NCBI GenBank assembly: GCA_037975125.1
Contig: CM075853.1
Span: forward strand, 87,523,859 to 87,587,858
Origin: Latrodectus hesperus
Lineage: Eukaryota; Arthropoda; Arachnida; Araneae; Theridiidae
Direction: 5' to 3'
DNA length: 64,000 bases
This document shows positions 1 through 47,105 of the stretch, in pieces (position 1 is the stretch's first letter; the number at the start of each line of letters is the position of its first letter). The translations under genes and the position numbers were made by a program. Under the pieces are notes generated by a model that saw nothing but the letters and a program-made list of their open reading frames with translations, did no database searches and was not told the DNA's origin.

Positions 1-1701
<1,701 letters not shown>

Positions 1702-1825
1702 TTCTTTTGTGTTTGACTTAAAATCAAAAAACCAAATTTAATTGATATAATTGATATGAATAACTAAATTAACCTTATATGTCATTTTGAAAAGCTAGAT
1801 TTCATTTCTGTTAACATATTTGTGA

Positions 1826-2635
1826 AGAAAAAGCTTTCTTTGTATGGATAATATTTTGTCTTTTCCTTTTAAAATAAAACATTTTTAGAAAACTCTCTCT
1901 ACATAAGTTTTTCTTTCATTTGCCTTTCCTTTATTTTTTAAATCTTAAAACAATTTTCAAGAAACCTAATGCATCATTTCGCCAATATGGAAACAAGCAA
2001 ACTTAAGTGATTAAGTATATCGCCAACTATCTAAACTTCTCTAATGTATAACTTTGCAGACTGAAGAAAACAAAGATCCCTATCAGAGTCAGTCTAAGTG
2101 ATCGTCTTTGTTCAAAATGTACAAATCCTATGTAACTTTGTTTACATCTTTATTAACTTCACATGAAAAATATTATTGTTAAATTATCGCGTACATTTAT
2201 GATTCGATTATATATATTCATTATTAATTATTGTAATGTATTCATTTAAAATGTAATAATCAATCTCGTAAGCGCTCCACATGCACAATATTTATTGGTC
2301 AGTGGTAAACTAATATATAAAAAAACTTTTTAAAAGTATATGTGTGTTTTGTGTGTGTTGTTGTTATTGATGATGATGTCCTGATTGTTGTTGTCAAATA
2401 TAGGCGTTAAAATCTTAAAATGGATCTAAATATTTTTCATAAAATACACATGTTAGTTTCTTATGTACCACATACTTCACACATATAATTTTATTCATGA
2501 GTAAGGGAAGGAGCAAATAAATCTGAGTAAAGGGAAGATTTTTAACTAGACATACAAATGAAAACCAGCCAACCAATGAGAGAGTGGGTAGCGTCCCTAA
2601 CTTGGATGTAGTAGTTCGGGCATTGATGCTCCTTT
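1826..2635. repeat. Right copy of the tandem duplication
   Basis: This is the second copy of 1-810, with one substitution. The copies stop matching at the GT array: after the first array comes a GATA tract, after the second comes different sequence starting at about 2812. Confidence 0.95.
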
Positions 2636-2974
<339 letters not shown>

Positions 2975-5900
2975 AGATATGCGATGGAATTTACATCAAA
3001 ATTTTATTCATTGAGCTATTCAAACCTTATATTATTTTGACATAATACTTTTTTCTGGCTTTTTAGAGGAAAAGTTTCAATTTCATCATTAGATTTTTTT
3101 TAAATACACCATTTTTACTTTTGCTTCTTTTATGTGTACGACCTTTACTTTAATAAAACGTTTATATTAATATCTATAAACCTATCCACATCATTTTCAG
3201 TCCAATAACATGTTTTGAGAAATAAACATTTTATTTATTATAGCATTCCTGTATTTTTTATGTCGTCATTAAAGCACGAAATAACGATTTTATAGAAGAA
3301 CTTAGTTATAAAAGTATACATTATGGATAGAATATTTTTGTAAAAATAAGCATTTTCTGTTATTTATTATTCTATATATTCAAAAAAATTGAAAATAAGT
3401 TAAAAATTATTTAATTCCCACTATGTTTTAGAATTCTTTTAGTAAGAATGAACTTGCGAACACAAAAGATCATACAATCTTGAAAAATTCAAAAGGAAAA
3501 TTTTGAGTTTAGAAATTCAAATTAAAACATTAGAATTATTGCAAAATGAATCATTTTGTCATCAAATAATTTCAGAAATATAGCTGGTTATTTCTTAAAA
3601 TTGAAAACTATATTGAAAGTTATTAATTTCTTTCATTTTAATTTTTTACAGTTGCTTACAGAGATAAAAAATACATTTTTTTCTTTTAATTTTAAATTAA
3701 TAAATTAAATTTGAAACTTTTTTATCTTAGATTATAATAAATTTCATTCTTATGGTCAAGGTTTTTAATGAAAACTTTAAATTTTGAATATTTAATTAAA
3801 TATAAAACAAAAGCTTTTTGCCCAGCTTTCTAAATATGCCTAGATTCATAACACAGTAGTTATGGGCTTTGCAATTCCAAAAAAAAAAAAAAAAACATCA
3901 AAATGATAAAAAAAAAAAACTTGTGTGCATGTTCACTTTTTAAGAAGTACAACTTTTGATTTGTATACGATGAAGAGAGTAGTCAGAACTGTTCCAACTC
4001 TTCCACGTCATTTGATTGTTTAAAATTTCAAATGACTCGGAGACATTTTCCCGAAGAACCTGATGCCTTTAGGTACATCACAGAGTATCACCGAAAGATA
4101 TTCCCCAAGAAATAACATTTTTGCAAAATAATGTTATCTTTGCATTACTCTAGTTAGATCTAACTGTTGATAAGAGATTTTATTATTTAGTATTAATTGA
4201 AGTGCATCATTAGCAGAAACCAATTCGTAATAAAACAAAATAGCAATTTCACAAATTTTAATGAAAAATTCAATACTTTTTTTTAAAATAATTGTTTCTT
4301 AAATCTTAGAATACTATCTAATAAAGTTTTCCATTTAATTTTCATGAATAAAGTTGTAAGAAAAATTGTTTGTAACCGTAACTATAGAATTTATTATGAC
4401 AAAATGGCGTATTCGTTATGTTCTACCAATCAGGCTGTGGGTAGCCACGGGTCAATGCAGTGTGTGTGAAAAAAAAAATTTGTTCTAGTGTTTGTTGTTG
4501 TATTGAATTTTTAAGGGATGCTTCGGGTTTCATTACATTTTTTGTTAATCAGAGTATTTTTATAGGATGTTGATGACTCTTGTACACAAAATATCTTGTA
4601 AGTTTTTAATCAGTAAGATAATTACTAAACATAAAATATTAATTAATCTGATCTAATTGGAAATAAGGGATCTCAAGTGCAAACAATATATTTATAAATA
4701 AGTGGTAATTTGTATATATGGATTGTACAATTTCTTATTATTACATTCAATTCATAATCTTTTTAACTAATTACTCCCGATTTGCTTACTTTCAGTACTG
4801 GTACACATGTATAACAGGAAGTATGCGTTTAACGAAATTGTTTCTATTTAATAATGACATGCTTCAGTGCTTATAAATATGAATATAGTCTTTAATGTCA
4901 TCGAGAACCGTCAAATAATTTAAATATTCGATTTTTTGAAGGCTGATTGTGTAAATCAAAGATACACAATTTTATACATGCCTCTTCAGTTAAATCACTA
5001 TGCATTTTAAAATATATCAAACAGAATTATTGGAAAGATTTCGATCGAAATGAAATTTTAAAAGTTTATGATATATAGCCATAAAGCTAATGTGCATATT
5101 TTTATTTAAAAAAATCTTGTGATTTTATATGAATATTTGTAAATGTATCGGTGATATTCGTAAATTTTATGAATCAGCTTACACATGTAAGTTAATTTTA
5201 ATTCCCTTTTTTTCAATTTCTCACAATATGTGGGATTTTTTTTTTTTTGAAGATGTTTTAGTACTTGGTAAAACAAATTCTCTCCTTTGGGAAAAAATTA
5301 ATTATTTAAAAGTCGTTGCAATAAATAATAGTAATTAAATTTTGCATTTGTAAAATATGTCATAAATAAGCTTTATGAACTTTTATTTTGGATCTTTAGA
5401 TATTGTTTCTAGAATCTGTTTTTTAATTAGTAAATTTGTATGTTTAGTCAACAAAACAGTTAAAGTGCATTATAAGTAAATACAAAATTATTGTGCAAAT
5501 ATTAGTGTCAAAATATTTTATTATTTATATAGTAATGTAACTGTAAAAAAGATATTTAAAATTTTTACTCAAGTTTAATTTTTTTAACAAAAGTTTATTT
5601 ATGTAGCAAAGGAAATGTTTCCTATGTTTTGGGGAAGTTAATCAGTTAAAAAATGTGATGTTTTCATCATTATTTCAAGCAAGCTTTACACTAAATTTTT
5701 GATTTCAGTTAGAGTATAAATATGTATACTATAATCTAAATGAGTACTGCTCCATTACTAAAGAAAAATTAAATATAAATGACTTAAGAAGTTTTTTTAG
5801 CTATGGTTAAATTAAACTATGATTTAAACCTTGGTATTCTATTAATGAAAAAAAATGCCACTGTCTGCTAAAAATGATGTAAATTTTACATTTTGATAAA

Positions 5901-6430
5901 ATTAGGTATGCTTTTGCTAAAATCTTAAATGCAAAAATAATTTAAAATTAATTATATTTTTTGTCATGTATTTAATGATTGTTGAAATTTATATATTAAT
6001 TTGATTGTCTGTTTAGTAAAAAAAATATTGTTTCTATATTTTTTTTCTCTAAATATTTGATTTAATGTATTAAAATATTTTTTACTTATAAAAATGTTAT
6101 TATAAAAATCTTCCAAAGTTTTATAGAAAATATCATAAAAATCATTTTTGTTTTTACAAGAAACTTAGAGGATTTTTATGATTATATTTTTTTAACTTTA
6201 TTAAGTTGCTACTCTATGATGTTATAACTTATAGGTTTAATTCTAGAATTTACCATTTCAATAGATTTGTATATTTGAGCATATATTGTCTCTCTCTTAC
6301 TATTTATCACTAATATTCATGTTTTTTTATATTTTAGCTGTACATAGAGTTGCCAGCTACACTATTAAGAAAAAAATCTTCTTCTCTAAGTGTAATTTAA
6401 TTTACTTCAAGAAATAATTTAATCTCACAG
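2975..6430. other. AT-rich non-coding sequence upstream of the first visible RERE exon
   Basis: This is very AT-rich DNA with homopolymer runs and short chance open frames. Presumably it is RERE intron. I looked for an exon encoding the expected BAH domain and found none. The only coding-like stretch is at 3960-4115. GC-richer sequence near 4380-4460 has no recognisable feature. Confidence 0.6.
3960..4115 (+). other. 51-codon coding-like fossil
   Basis: An open + frame of 51 codons, ending in TAA at 4113-4115, includes RRHFPEEPDAFRYITEYHRK, which looks like real protein rather than AT-rich noise. It has no obvious start and no clear acceptor. I do not recognise the family. It is most likely a remnant of a transposase or retrocopy. 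Confidence 0.3.
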
Positions 6431-38731
<32,301 letters not shown>

Positions 38732-40442
38732 TAAGTTATATAAAAAAAAACATTTTTTGTATATATATATATATAAATGTGAAGAAAGTATATATATATA
38801 TATCTATTTATATAAATATTTGTAGATACAAAAATGCTAACAAAATATTATCAGTTAAATATTTTTATTGAATAATAGAACTTTCGTAATCATTCAATTT
38901 TACTGTCATTGAAATAAGTCTTATGAAATATGTAATCTTAATATTAATTCTCATTATGTTCTCGAATGTTTACCTTATAGTAAATTATTCGCTTTTGTAT
39001 CATGAAATTCATTTACATCATGAAAATATATATTTTGATTTAGCATCTTTTTGCTTTTATATAAAGTACTCCTTTTCTTTCTCTATTAAGGTTTTCTAAT
39101 ATATACTGTAACTTATTTATACAAGTTTTATGCTAAACTTATATGTTTTATTTTGTTTTTTATATCGATTTCATCTAAAAATACATAATCATGTTTATTG
39201 ACTAGTTTTTAATACAAGGTTCCACAAAATGTCATTTTTATTTATCAGGCTCTTTTAAAAAAATAAAAGTTGACATTTTAAACTTAACACGTAGAAATTT
39301 CAGTATTTTTTGGGCAATAGTGGTGAATAAGGAATATTAATTTTTAACTTTTAACAAGTTGTATTTTAATGTTTTTAAAAAGATTATATATTGCCTTTAG
39401 TAATCTTTGCCTCTGATTGGTATTTATCCTACAAATTATGCTACATTATGTTACATTATATCTTGCACTGTGTTAAAGCTAGTGTTTTAGTACGTGTGTA
39501 CTTTCTGAATCCTATAAAATATATTATGTGTTAATGTACATTACTCTCTATCTCTCAACTAATACTCTTTAAAAAGAAATATTTTGTACTTGCTTCATTG
39601 TAATATTTCAAGAGTTTTGATTTTAATTCCTTCCTATGGCATGGATTACAGTGCCTTATAACCCATTTTAAACTATATGTCTTGGTCTGATTATCCTTCT
39701 TGTCATAAAGGAAAACCTATGAAGTGCAAACAAATCATCATTGTTATATTTAGTTAGATTGCTTTTTTTTAATCATTGAAATAATGAGCAATGGGAATAA
39801 AACAAAGCCCTGGAGGACTATTCCAGTAAGTTTTTCCTAATAAATAAGTTAAAAAGTTAAAGATATTTTATGCGAAAAATATTTTAAGTCATAAAAGAAA
39901 TAAATTTTTAAAAAAATCTGCACATATGAAGTTACTTATTTTCTTCATACTCTATGTAATTCCTTTTCTATTGATTTTTTGAGATTTTTTTAATGAAAAT
40001 TTTACTTCTTGCACGTTATGTAAAACAAATTTGTTTTAGCAAATGTTTTACAAATCAGGCAAAATTACATAAAGGCAAAAATGAATTTCCTCAGTTCATT
40101 GGTCATACCTTCTAAACATATTTTTTAATTATTTATTACTTGTATATTGTACTTATTTTAAATTTATTACAGTCATTTTTGTTTCGTATGACATTCTGCT
40201 TACAATTTTGTAATTTTATATCAAAGCACTACGTATGTATATATTTATTATTTGTAAAGTATGTGTGTAAATAATTTTGGTAGAAAGAAAATGAGAATTA
40301 TAGTAGTACGGTCCATTTCATAATTGAGTGCATTATTAAGGTACAGCTTTTAGGTTTGTGAGTGCTTTATTAAAAACCTGCAGTTTAAATGCAGATATTA
40401 TGTAAAAGAGCATTTCTGTAGAATTTTAAATGTAGAAATAAA
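38732..40442 (+). other. RERE: Putative RERE 3' UTR
   Basis: AT-rich sequence after the stop. It includes (TA)n tracts at about 38760-38780 and 38790-38806. Several AATAAA signals occur. The one at 40437-40442 is a plausible distal site and others (for example near 39798) may serve as earlier ones. No transcript evidence is available, so the end is inferred. Confidence 0.45.
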
Positions 40443-40929
40443 ATATTTTATAAATATTTGGGAATATCTTTCATTTAAAATTCTGATAATTTGAAATTTT
40501 CGTTATCTTGGATTATACGCTATTATCTTAAGATATATTAAGAAAAAGTAGTTCTGGTTTTGGGTAAGTCAACATCAAACTCTACAGTCGGTGCTTGTTT
40601 TTGTGAATGTGAAGGGAAATATTTCGTAAAATAGAAAAATAAATGTTAAATCTTAAAACTGTTTTCCCTTCACAACTAAAATATTTAATATGTATTATAT
40701 AAAAAACATGCTAAATAAAAATTATAATTTAAAATAATTTTTATTGTCATTTTGCTGATGAAAGATCGAGCAAAGAAATCACTTTTTTCAGTTTCAAAAT
40801 TACATTTTTAAAAATATTTTTTTAATGTAACCAAACATTTTACTATTTTGATCAAAAAAAAATACCTTGATCTTTTTAGCCTTTCATCTGCTTGTTTTGA
40901 AGACAATTACTCATTTTCTTGTTTCATAT
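40443..40929. other. AT-rich spacer before the gypsy element
   Basis: No gene or repeat seen. Further AATAAA-like signals are present (for example near 40637). Confidence 0.6.
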
Positions 40930-41495
40930 TGTACCGAGCTTCACGGGTTCGTGTTGATTGAGAGTTGAATAAAGCAACCACTTAATGAACACAAGACTTT
41001 TATTCGTAAAAACTTCACTAGATAAACGAAATTCCCGCTGTAACAATCACAATTATACAGCTACAATTCGTCAAATATAACAAGAAACAGCTTCTAATCA
41101 CAGGTCTCAAATACCTCAGACAGAGAACAACTAGCAGTCACAACGAATCGTCTTCACTCACTGATTGTCTTCACAAAAACTATATTCTTCCATGTCGGGC
41201 TGCGGTATTTATACCTGACTTGGCGGAGAAATCTACCGATTTCGCCAAGGTTCTGGAAGCTTCTAGGCTATCTCGAAAAATATTGGTCCTAGAGCTTAGG
41301 TGATGGATGTTTCCAGAAGTATCGATTTCTCGCCAAGTCGCCAAAAATCTCGCCAACTGTCGCCAAATCATAAGGAAATCCACTTTTAAACTACAACACG
41401 TCTAAATACCGCAATTTTTGCCCAAAATGTGAGAATTTCTGATCTGTCTGAGATATTTTAAGACAAATAAAATCATTATTTATAAATTTGTAACA
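40930..41495 (-). repeat. Gypsy 3' LTR
   Basis: It begins TGTACCGAGC and ends TTTGTAACA on the + strand, with matching TG/CA type ends. It is 566 bp and lacks two short insertions present in the other LTR. Confidence 0.95.
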
Positions 41496-41507
41496 TTGCC
41501 CCCTCTC
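41496..41507 (-). other. Polypurine tract
   Basis: The - strand reads GAGAGGGGGCAA directly before the 3' LTR, the expected plus-strand primer site. Confidence 0.85.
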
Positions 41508-41681
41508 AAGGACTGCACGTCCCGGGCAGTACAATCACCTGATAGGAGGCCAAATTTAATATAAGAGAATTTACATTTCAAGAGGATACATTACATACAC
41601 AAGCAACTAAAAATACAAAAAAATAGAAAAGATAAAAAAATTATCTATACTATTTACAAAGAGACCATGGTCTACTAATTT

Positions 41682-44326
41682 TTACTCTACATTACGATAA
41701 GGAGCTAATCTATCATAATGTACTACCTTTGGTTTTGAAGAAGATGATTTTCTTATACGAACCACGACGTCGTTCAGTCTTTTTAGGACTGTGTAGGGAC
41801 CTTCCCAGTTGGCTTGCAACTTTGGAGAAAGTCCTTTACGTCGAATCGGGTTCCACAACCAAACTTTGTCACCTTCTTGAAATTCACGTCCTGTCGCTCT
41901 TGTGTCATACCTTGTCTTCATTCTCTCGGTCGTCAGGTTGATTCGGTCTCGAGCGAAGTTATGGACATCTTCAAGACGTGCCTGAAGGTCTCGAAGGTAT
42001 TCCTCTGGCGATGAAGATGTATCCGGTGGACGACCAAACTGAAGATCACAAGGGAGACGAAGTTCGCGACCAAAGAGCATCTGTGAAGGAGTATATCCGG
42101 TAGTCTCATGGACAGCACTGCGATATGCAAGCAGAAACAGCGGTAGCTTCAAATCCCAATCTTGCTGATTTCTGGAAACCATAAGTGAGAGATTATTCAA
42201 GATGGTTCTGTTAAATCTCTCTACCATGCCGTCCGATTGTGGGTGTAGTGGCGTGGTCTGCGTCTTGTCTATTCCGAGAATTTGACACATTCCTTTAAAC
42301 ACAACAGAGGTGAAATTTGTCCCTTGATCAGAATGGATTTGTAAGGGTGTGCCGAATCTGGAAACCCATTGATGCACTAGAACCTCGGCTACTGTAGTCG
42401 CCTCTTGATCGGGGATTGCAAACGCTTCAGGCCACTTAGTAAAGTAGTCCATGACAACTAGTATGTATTTGTTGCCATTTGAGGATCGTGGTAAAGGACC
42501 CAAAATGTCCAATGCTATCCGCTCAAAAGGTGCTCCTACGTTGTACCGCTGCAACCTTCCTCGGCTACGTTTCTTCGGTCCTTTACGTGCCGCACAGTCA
42601 TCACAAGATTGGCACCATTTCTCTACATCTTGTCTCGTTTTGCTCCAATAGAAGCGTTCTCGAACTTTCTGTAGAGTTTTCATTACTCCGAAGTGGCCTC
42701 CAGTTGAGCTATTGTGCAATTCTTTCAAAACATCTGAAATTCTTGATTTTGGAAGAACAAGCTGCCATTTGAAATTACGTCCATCATCGGACTCCCATTT
42801 CCTGTATAAGACACCATTTCTTATATGGAGTGAGTCCCAAAGAGCCCAATATTGCTTAGTAGCAGGACTGTAGGTGGAGATATCCTGCCAACTTGGTCTC
42901 ATACTAGAAGATTCTTTCAATTCAAGAATTGGATTTATATCTGGGTCTTCTTTTTGGGCTTCCCTAAGTCCTTTATCACTCCATGGGTCTGGTTTTGATG
43001 GAGGTGAAACAGTAACTTGGCGTACCGAAGTATTTATCAGCTGATAGTTCTTCTCTACTCTAGAACAATATCGGCAGCTTTCATTACACGGTTTCCTTGA
43101 TAGTGCATCAGCATTTCCATGAAGAGTTCCTTTGCGATGACGTATTTCAAAGTCAAACTCCTGGAGTCGTTGAATCCATCTGGCTACCTGTCCTTCTGGA
43201 TTTTTAAAATTTAAAAGCCAGGTTAAGGATGCGTGATCGGTCCGGAGCAAGAACTTTCTTCCATAGAGATAATGGTGGAAATGTTCTATGGCTTTGACGA
43301 TTGCCAGCAATTCCTTCCTGGTTGTACAATAATTCCGCTCTGGTTTCGATAGACATTTACTCCAATAAGCAATGACATATTCTTTATCATCAATTTCCTG
43401 CGACAAAACAGCTCCGATATTTTCATTGCTGGCATCCGTATCTAAAATGAATAATTTTCCGGGCTGGGGATATGCCAGAACGGGTGAAGATGTCAACGCC
43501 TCCTTCAGTTGTTTAAAAGCTTTCTCACATTCATCTGTCCATAGAAATCTCTGTTTAACTTCTGTCAACTTGTGAAGGGGTCTGGCAATACGTGAAAAAC
43601 CCTTAACAAATTTCCTGTAATACGTGCATAGTCCAAGAAAACTTCTTAATTGGTGGACATCTTTTGGACGACTCCAATCCTTAACTGCAGATATCTTTTC
43701 AGGATCTGTTCTTACACCTTCAGCAGAGATAATGTGTCCCAGATAGCTTACTTCACGTCGGAATAAATTACATTTGCAAGGATTCAGCTTCAGGTTGGCC
43801 ATTTTTAATTTTTCCAGCACCTTTCGGATGTTTCTTAAATGGTCTTCGAATGTGCGCCCTACAATAATGATATCGTCCAAATATACTAAACAGGCTTCGT
43901 AGGAAAGTCCTCGTAATACTGTCTCCATCAGGCGCTCAAACGTTGCAGGTGCATTGCAAAGCCCAAATGGCATAACCTTGAACTGCCAAAGTCCTTGTCC
44001 TGTGGTGAATGCAGTCTTTTCTCGATCCTCAGGATGTATCTCTACTTGCCAATAACCACTCTTGAGATCCAAAGTCGAAAACCATTGTTTTCCGGATAAA
44101 GCATCAAGTGTATCGTCAATCCTAGGAAGAGGGTAACTATCTTTTTTAGTGATGTTGTTTAACCGACGATAGTCAACGCAGAATCGGGTAGAACCATCTT
44201 TCTTCCGAACTAAAACAATAGGCGAAGCCCAATGACTTTCTGATGGCTCAATAATGTCATTCTGCTGCATTTCCATCAGAAGATTGCCATTCGCTAAGCA
44301 GGAAGAGGTGGACAATCTTCTAGGAT
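41682..44326 (-). CDS. pol: Gypsy pol, RT-RNase H-integrase part
   Basis: The frame is open from the nested insertion to TAG-equivalent stop at 41682. In order it has RT with FCVDYRRLN and YLDDIII (catalytic Asp pair), then RNase H with LDTDASNENIGAVLSQ and LLRTDHASL. Integrase follows with a His-His-Cys-Cys zinc motif (GGHFG and CQSCDDC), the triad Asp (ALDILGP), Asp (HSDQGTNF) and Glu (GMVERFNR), and a GPY-type C-terminus (WEGPYTVLKR). It copies and integrates the element. The first codons of the longer frame up to 44444 come from the insertion. Residues at 44287-44312 are altered by a micro-inversion. Confidence 0.93.
44278..44321. other. 26-nt micro-inversion between 9-bp inverted repeats
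   Basis: AGAAGATTG (44278-44286) and CAATCTTCT (44313-44321) are exact inverted repeats flanking a 26-nt segment (44287-44312). The segment has the conserved pol reading on the + strand while everything around it is coded on the - strand. Inverting the segment keeps the length and frame. It replaces about nine residues just upstream of the RT core without creating a stop. Confidence 0.85.
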
Positions 44327-44622
44327 CCCAGCAAACACAAAGATGCCGGGCATCCATCGGGCCGCTGCTGTTAGCCGCCTTGGCCAGCAGCGGCCCGCCG
44401 CTATTTGGCCTCGTCGGCTCCGTCAATAAAGTGGTCGTCGTCATTGCTGCTGGGCCGGCAGTACGGTCCGCTGTTGGCCCAACGCCGGGTGGCCATCAAT
44501 GCCATATTGGCCGCATGTGGCCCATGTAATTGCCAGTACCTGCCCATATACGGTTATCCATCGGCCCTTTGCCGTTTGGCCGACGATAGCCGCTTTCACC
44601 GACGTAGGGCTGCTTATGGTTA
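44327..44622. repeat. Left GGCC-rich terminal arm
   Basis: It starts with the 15-bp inverted end and is followed by many GGCC/GGCCC cores spaced roughly 10-25 bp apart (TTGGCC, GGGCCG, TGTGGCCC). GC content drops abruptly at about 44622. Confidence 0.8.
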
Positions 44623-44638
44623 TTTCTATAAATATTGA

Positions 44639-44776
44639 ATTAATTTTTATATTAATATTGTATATATTGTTAAAGTTAATATAAAAGTATTGGAAATCCA
44701 TCAAATTAATAGTGAATATATTTTTGTGTTTCTAAAAGACAATTGTTATCCATGTAATATTGTCAAATATGATTAA
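44639..44776 (+). other. Open frame inside the nested element, function unknown
   Basis: A 45-codon + frame ends in TAA at 44774 and includes HQINSEYIFVFLKDNCYPCN, which is less AT-driven than its surroundings. No start or donor is clear. It may be an upstream exon of the frame at 44946, but that is speculation. Confidence 0.2.
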
Positions 44777-44945
44777 GCGCATTTTTAGTTCTTAATTGTA
44801 TAAAGATTAAATAAATATGAATTACTAACTCATATTTTAAATTATTTTTTTGACAATGCTATCTAAATTTTATAGTTTTATTTTAATAATCTAAATTTTA
44901 TTTAAGTAACCTTTATTTTGTTTTTAAAATATTTTGTTATTACAG

Positions 44946-45129
44946 AATTTCATTATTTATAAATTTAAAAAAAAATTCTTGTGTAAGCAAGTGTCAATTT
45001 ATTGCTAAAACTGAACTTGAATGTATAAAAGAATTCCAGTTTTATGATAATTTTATAGAATTATTTTCCAAATCAATTAACTCCCTGCAACAAAATGTTG
45101 AGAAAAATGATAAAAAGTATAAAGATTAA
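44946..45129 (+). other. Candidate terminal exon (+) inside the nested element
   Basis: After a pyrimidine-rich TTTTGTTATTACAG acceptor, a frame of 60 residues runs to TAA at 45127. It includes SKCQFIAKTELECIKEFQFY and SINSLQQNVEKNDKKYKD, plausible helical or coiled-coil protein. I do not recognise it. Its last part is duplicated in the 104-bp repeat downstream. Confidence 0.3.
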
Positions 45130-45292
45130 CACTTTTTATTACTTATAAAAATTAAGAAAACAAAGCCATAAATAAGTGAAATGTCTCCATGCAACAAGAT
45201 GTTGAGAAAAAGGATACAAAAGGATACAGATTAAGATTTTTTATTACTTATAAAAATTAACACAACAAAAGCCATATATAAGTGAAATGTCT
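45085..45292. repeat. Tandem duplication of about 104 bp inside the nested element
   Basis: CTGCAACAAAATGTTGAGAA near 45083 and ATGCAACAAGATGTTGAGAA near 45188 start two copies. Both continue through TTTTTATTACTTATAAAAAT and AAGTGAAATGTCT. The copies differ by several substitutions. Confidence 0.85.
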
Positions 45293-45408
45293 AAATATTA
45301 ATGGAATTAACATTTTTTATCTATGATAATATTGAAAATAAAAAAGTATCTATTTTTATTTACATTTGAAAATCATTTTAAACATTTTTAATTTACAAGT
45401 TTTTTCTT

Positions 45409-45490
45409 TTATTTTTGTGGTCCACCTTCCGAATTAGTACTCTGGAACAAATTTCTCCTTTTGGGAAGATTTTCACTTTGTTGTAATACT
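45409..45490 (-). other. Candidate terminal exon (-) inside the nested element
   Basis: On the - strand an acceptor TTTATTTTCAG is followed by 26 residues, VLQQSENLPKRRNLFQSTNS then EGGPQK, and TAA at 45409-45411. An AATAAA motif overlaps the stop. It looks like the end of a protein. It would converge with the + candidate exon ending at 45129. Confidence 0.3.
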
Positions 45491-45959
45491 CTGAAAATAA
45501 AAAAAAACAGAATTGTTAAACTGATTCAATTTAATTACAAAAATAAAAACAGCAGGATGTTAATAACAGCCCAGGTAAAAAAAAGAAAAAAATTGAGCTG
45601 TTTATATAAATTAGGAAAATCTTCATGCATAACACTTATTTTCACATATTTAGGTATTATTTCACAGTATTAATTATTTGAATAAGGAGAATCCAACACA
45701 ACTATTTTTAAACTTACAATATTTTACAATTAAATTTACAAAGCAAAACAAGCAAAGCACTTGAAAAGGTTGTGAATGCCTATAATAGTGTCAATTTTCA
45801 TTCAGAATTAATAACTCATAAAGAAAAGATTATTAATACAATTATTTTATGATGGAATCTTTTACTTAATTACAGTTTTATCTCTTTAAAAAAGGGGGAA
45901 TGGTTATTTGTCACATTATGTCCACAATGAGCATGCTTGGGAACTAAACACTGGGTGTT

Positions 45960-46075
45960 TTGCGTTATGCTGAGCACCAAATCGGGACATGTGCTTTGCA
46001 GCCCAGGGGCTCTTGGTCAGGCAAACAGGCACAGTAGGCCTTGGCCCACTGTGCCTGCTGGACTGTCGTGACAAA
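45960..46075. other. GC-richer patch inside the nested element
   Basis: About 115 bp contrast with AT-rich surroundings and include CAGCCCAGGGGCTC and GGCACAGTAGGCCTTGGCCC, which is partly self-complementary. It may be an inserted SINE fragment or an internal copy of a terminal-arm motif. It is unidentified. Confidence 0.35.
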
Positions 46076-46987
46076 GTTTAGTTTTAGTTTATATTCATAT
46101 TGATATTTCAATATATATATATTATATATATACATACACATTATAATAAATAACACTAAGTAACAAAAAATCAAAATTCATCAATTATAACAATTCTTTG
46201 ATTAAAAATAGAGACAAATAATTGGGTTGAATGAAAACAATTTCAGTTGAATGACTTAATAGAAATTCTAAACATCTGACTTCAAAAATTCAATGTAATG
46301 TTTTAAACAGAATTTTACATTTTCAAGGTTATAATAATAGAATGTAATTAATTTATAACAACATACATTTTGTATTTCATGCTTTTAAAAAATCATTTTT
46401 AACTAATAAGAAATGGTTAATAAAATACTCATCAATGATTACCAAATTATTTTTTACACACAACTACAATTACAGATAAGTAAAGTTTATAAAATCATAG
46501 TAATTAAAATAAATATTGATGAATTTTAAAACATATTGACAATTTTGAATTATCTATGCAATATTCTATGCAAAATCTTATTAACATGGAATTTATTTTT
46601 TTTATATACCTGTGATTACAGATTAATGAAAAAAATTACATCAATTAATGCAAAAGATTTACAGATTTTGAATACATGCATTCTAGTTGTTGCCCAGTAA
46701 ATTTACATCACAAGTAATTATCATAATCATGAATTATTTAGAAGTAAAAATGTTTTACATAACTTTGTAATTTTTAGTTTACACAAAGTATTAAATTTAT
46801 ATTTAATCCAATATTATTAGAAAATAAGTTATTGATTCTGGACTATAGTTTAAATAGGTTCACTTTACATTGGAGTGGGGAGATGTTAGAAACACAATCT
46901 TCAAAGCTAATGTATAAAATGAAATATTAGCAAAATAGCCATCAATAATAAATATAAGCAATAATTTGTTACTTTACTTAAAAAATA

Positions 46988-47105
46988 TTGTTGTTGTTGC
47001 TGCATGCCCCCAAAGGCCAGCAGTGCTAGACCAGGTCCAATGCATTGTACACTCTACAATAATCCAAAACCAGAAGAGGGTCATCAACCAAGTACTGCCT
47101 GACGA
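46988..47105 (-). mobile_element. SINE fragment with (CAA)n tail, antisense
   Basis: Read on the - strand it starts near TCAGGCAGTACTTGGTTGAT and ends in GCATGCAGCAACAACAACAA. The GC-richer body and CAA tail match the style of the SINE at 12523. No tRNA-like head is visible, so it is probably 5'-truncated. Confidence 0.5.

Noticed and set aside
5129..5338. Open frame of 69 codons
   Set aside because: Its Phe, Ile, Lys and Asn-rich composition is as expected from AT-rich DNA, with no motif or splice support.
41180..41383. Frame inside the gypsy LTR (also at 52549-52806)
   Set aside because: It lies in the LTR minisatellite region and is repeated in both LTRs; no gene is expected there.
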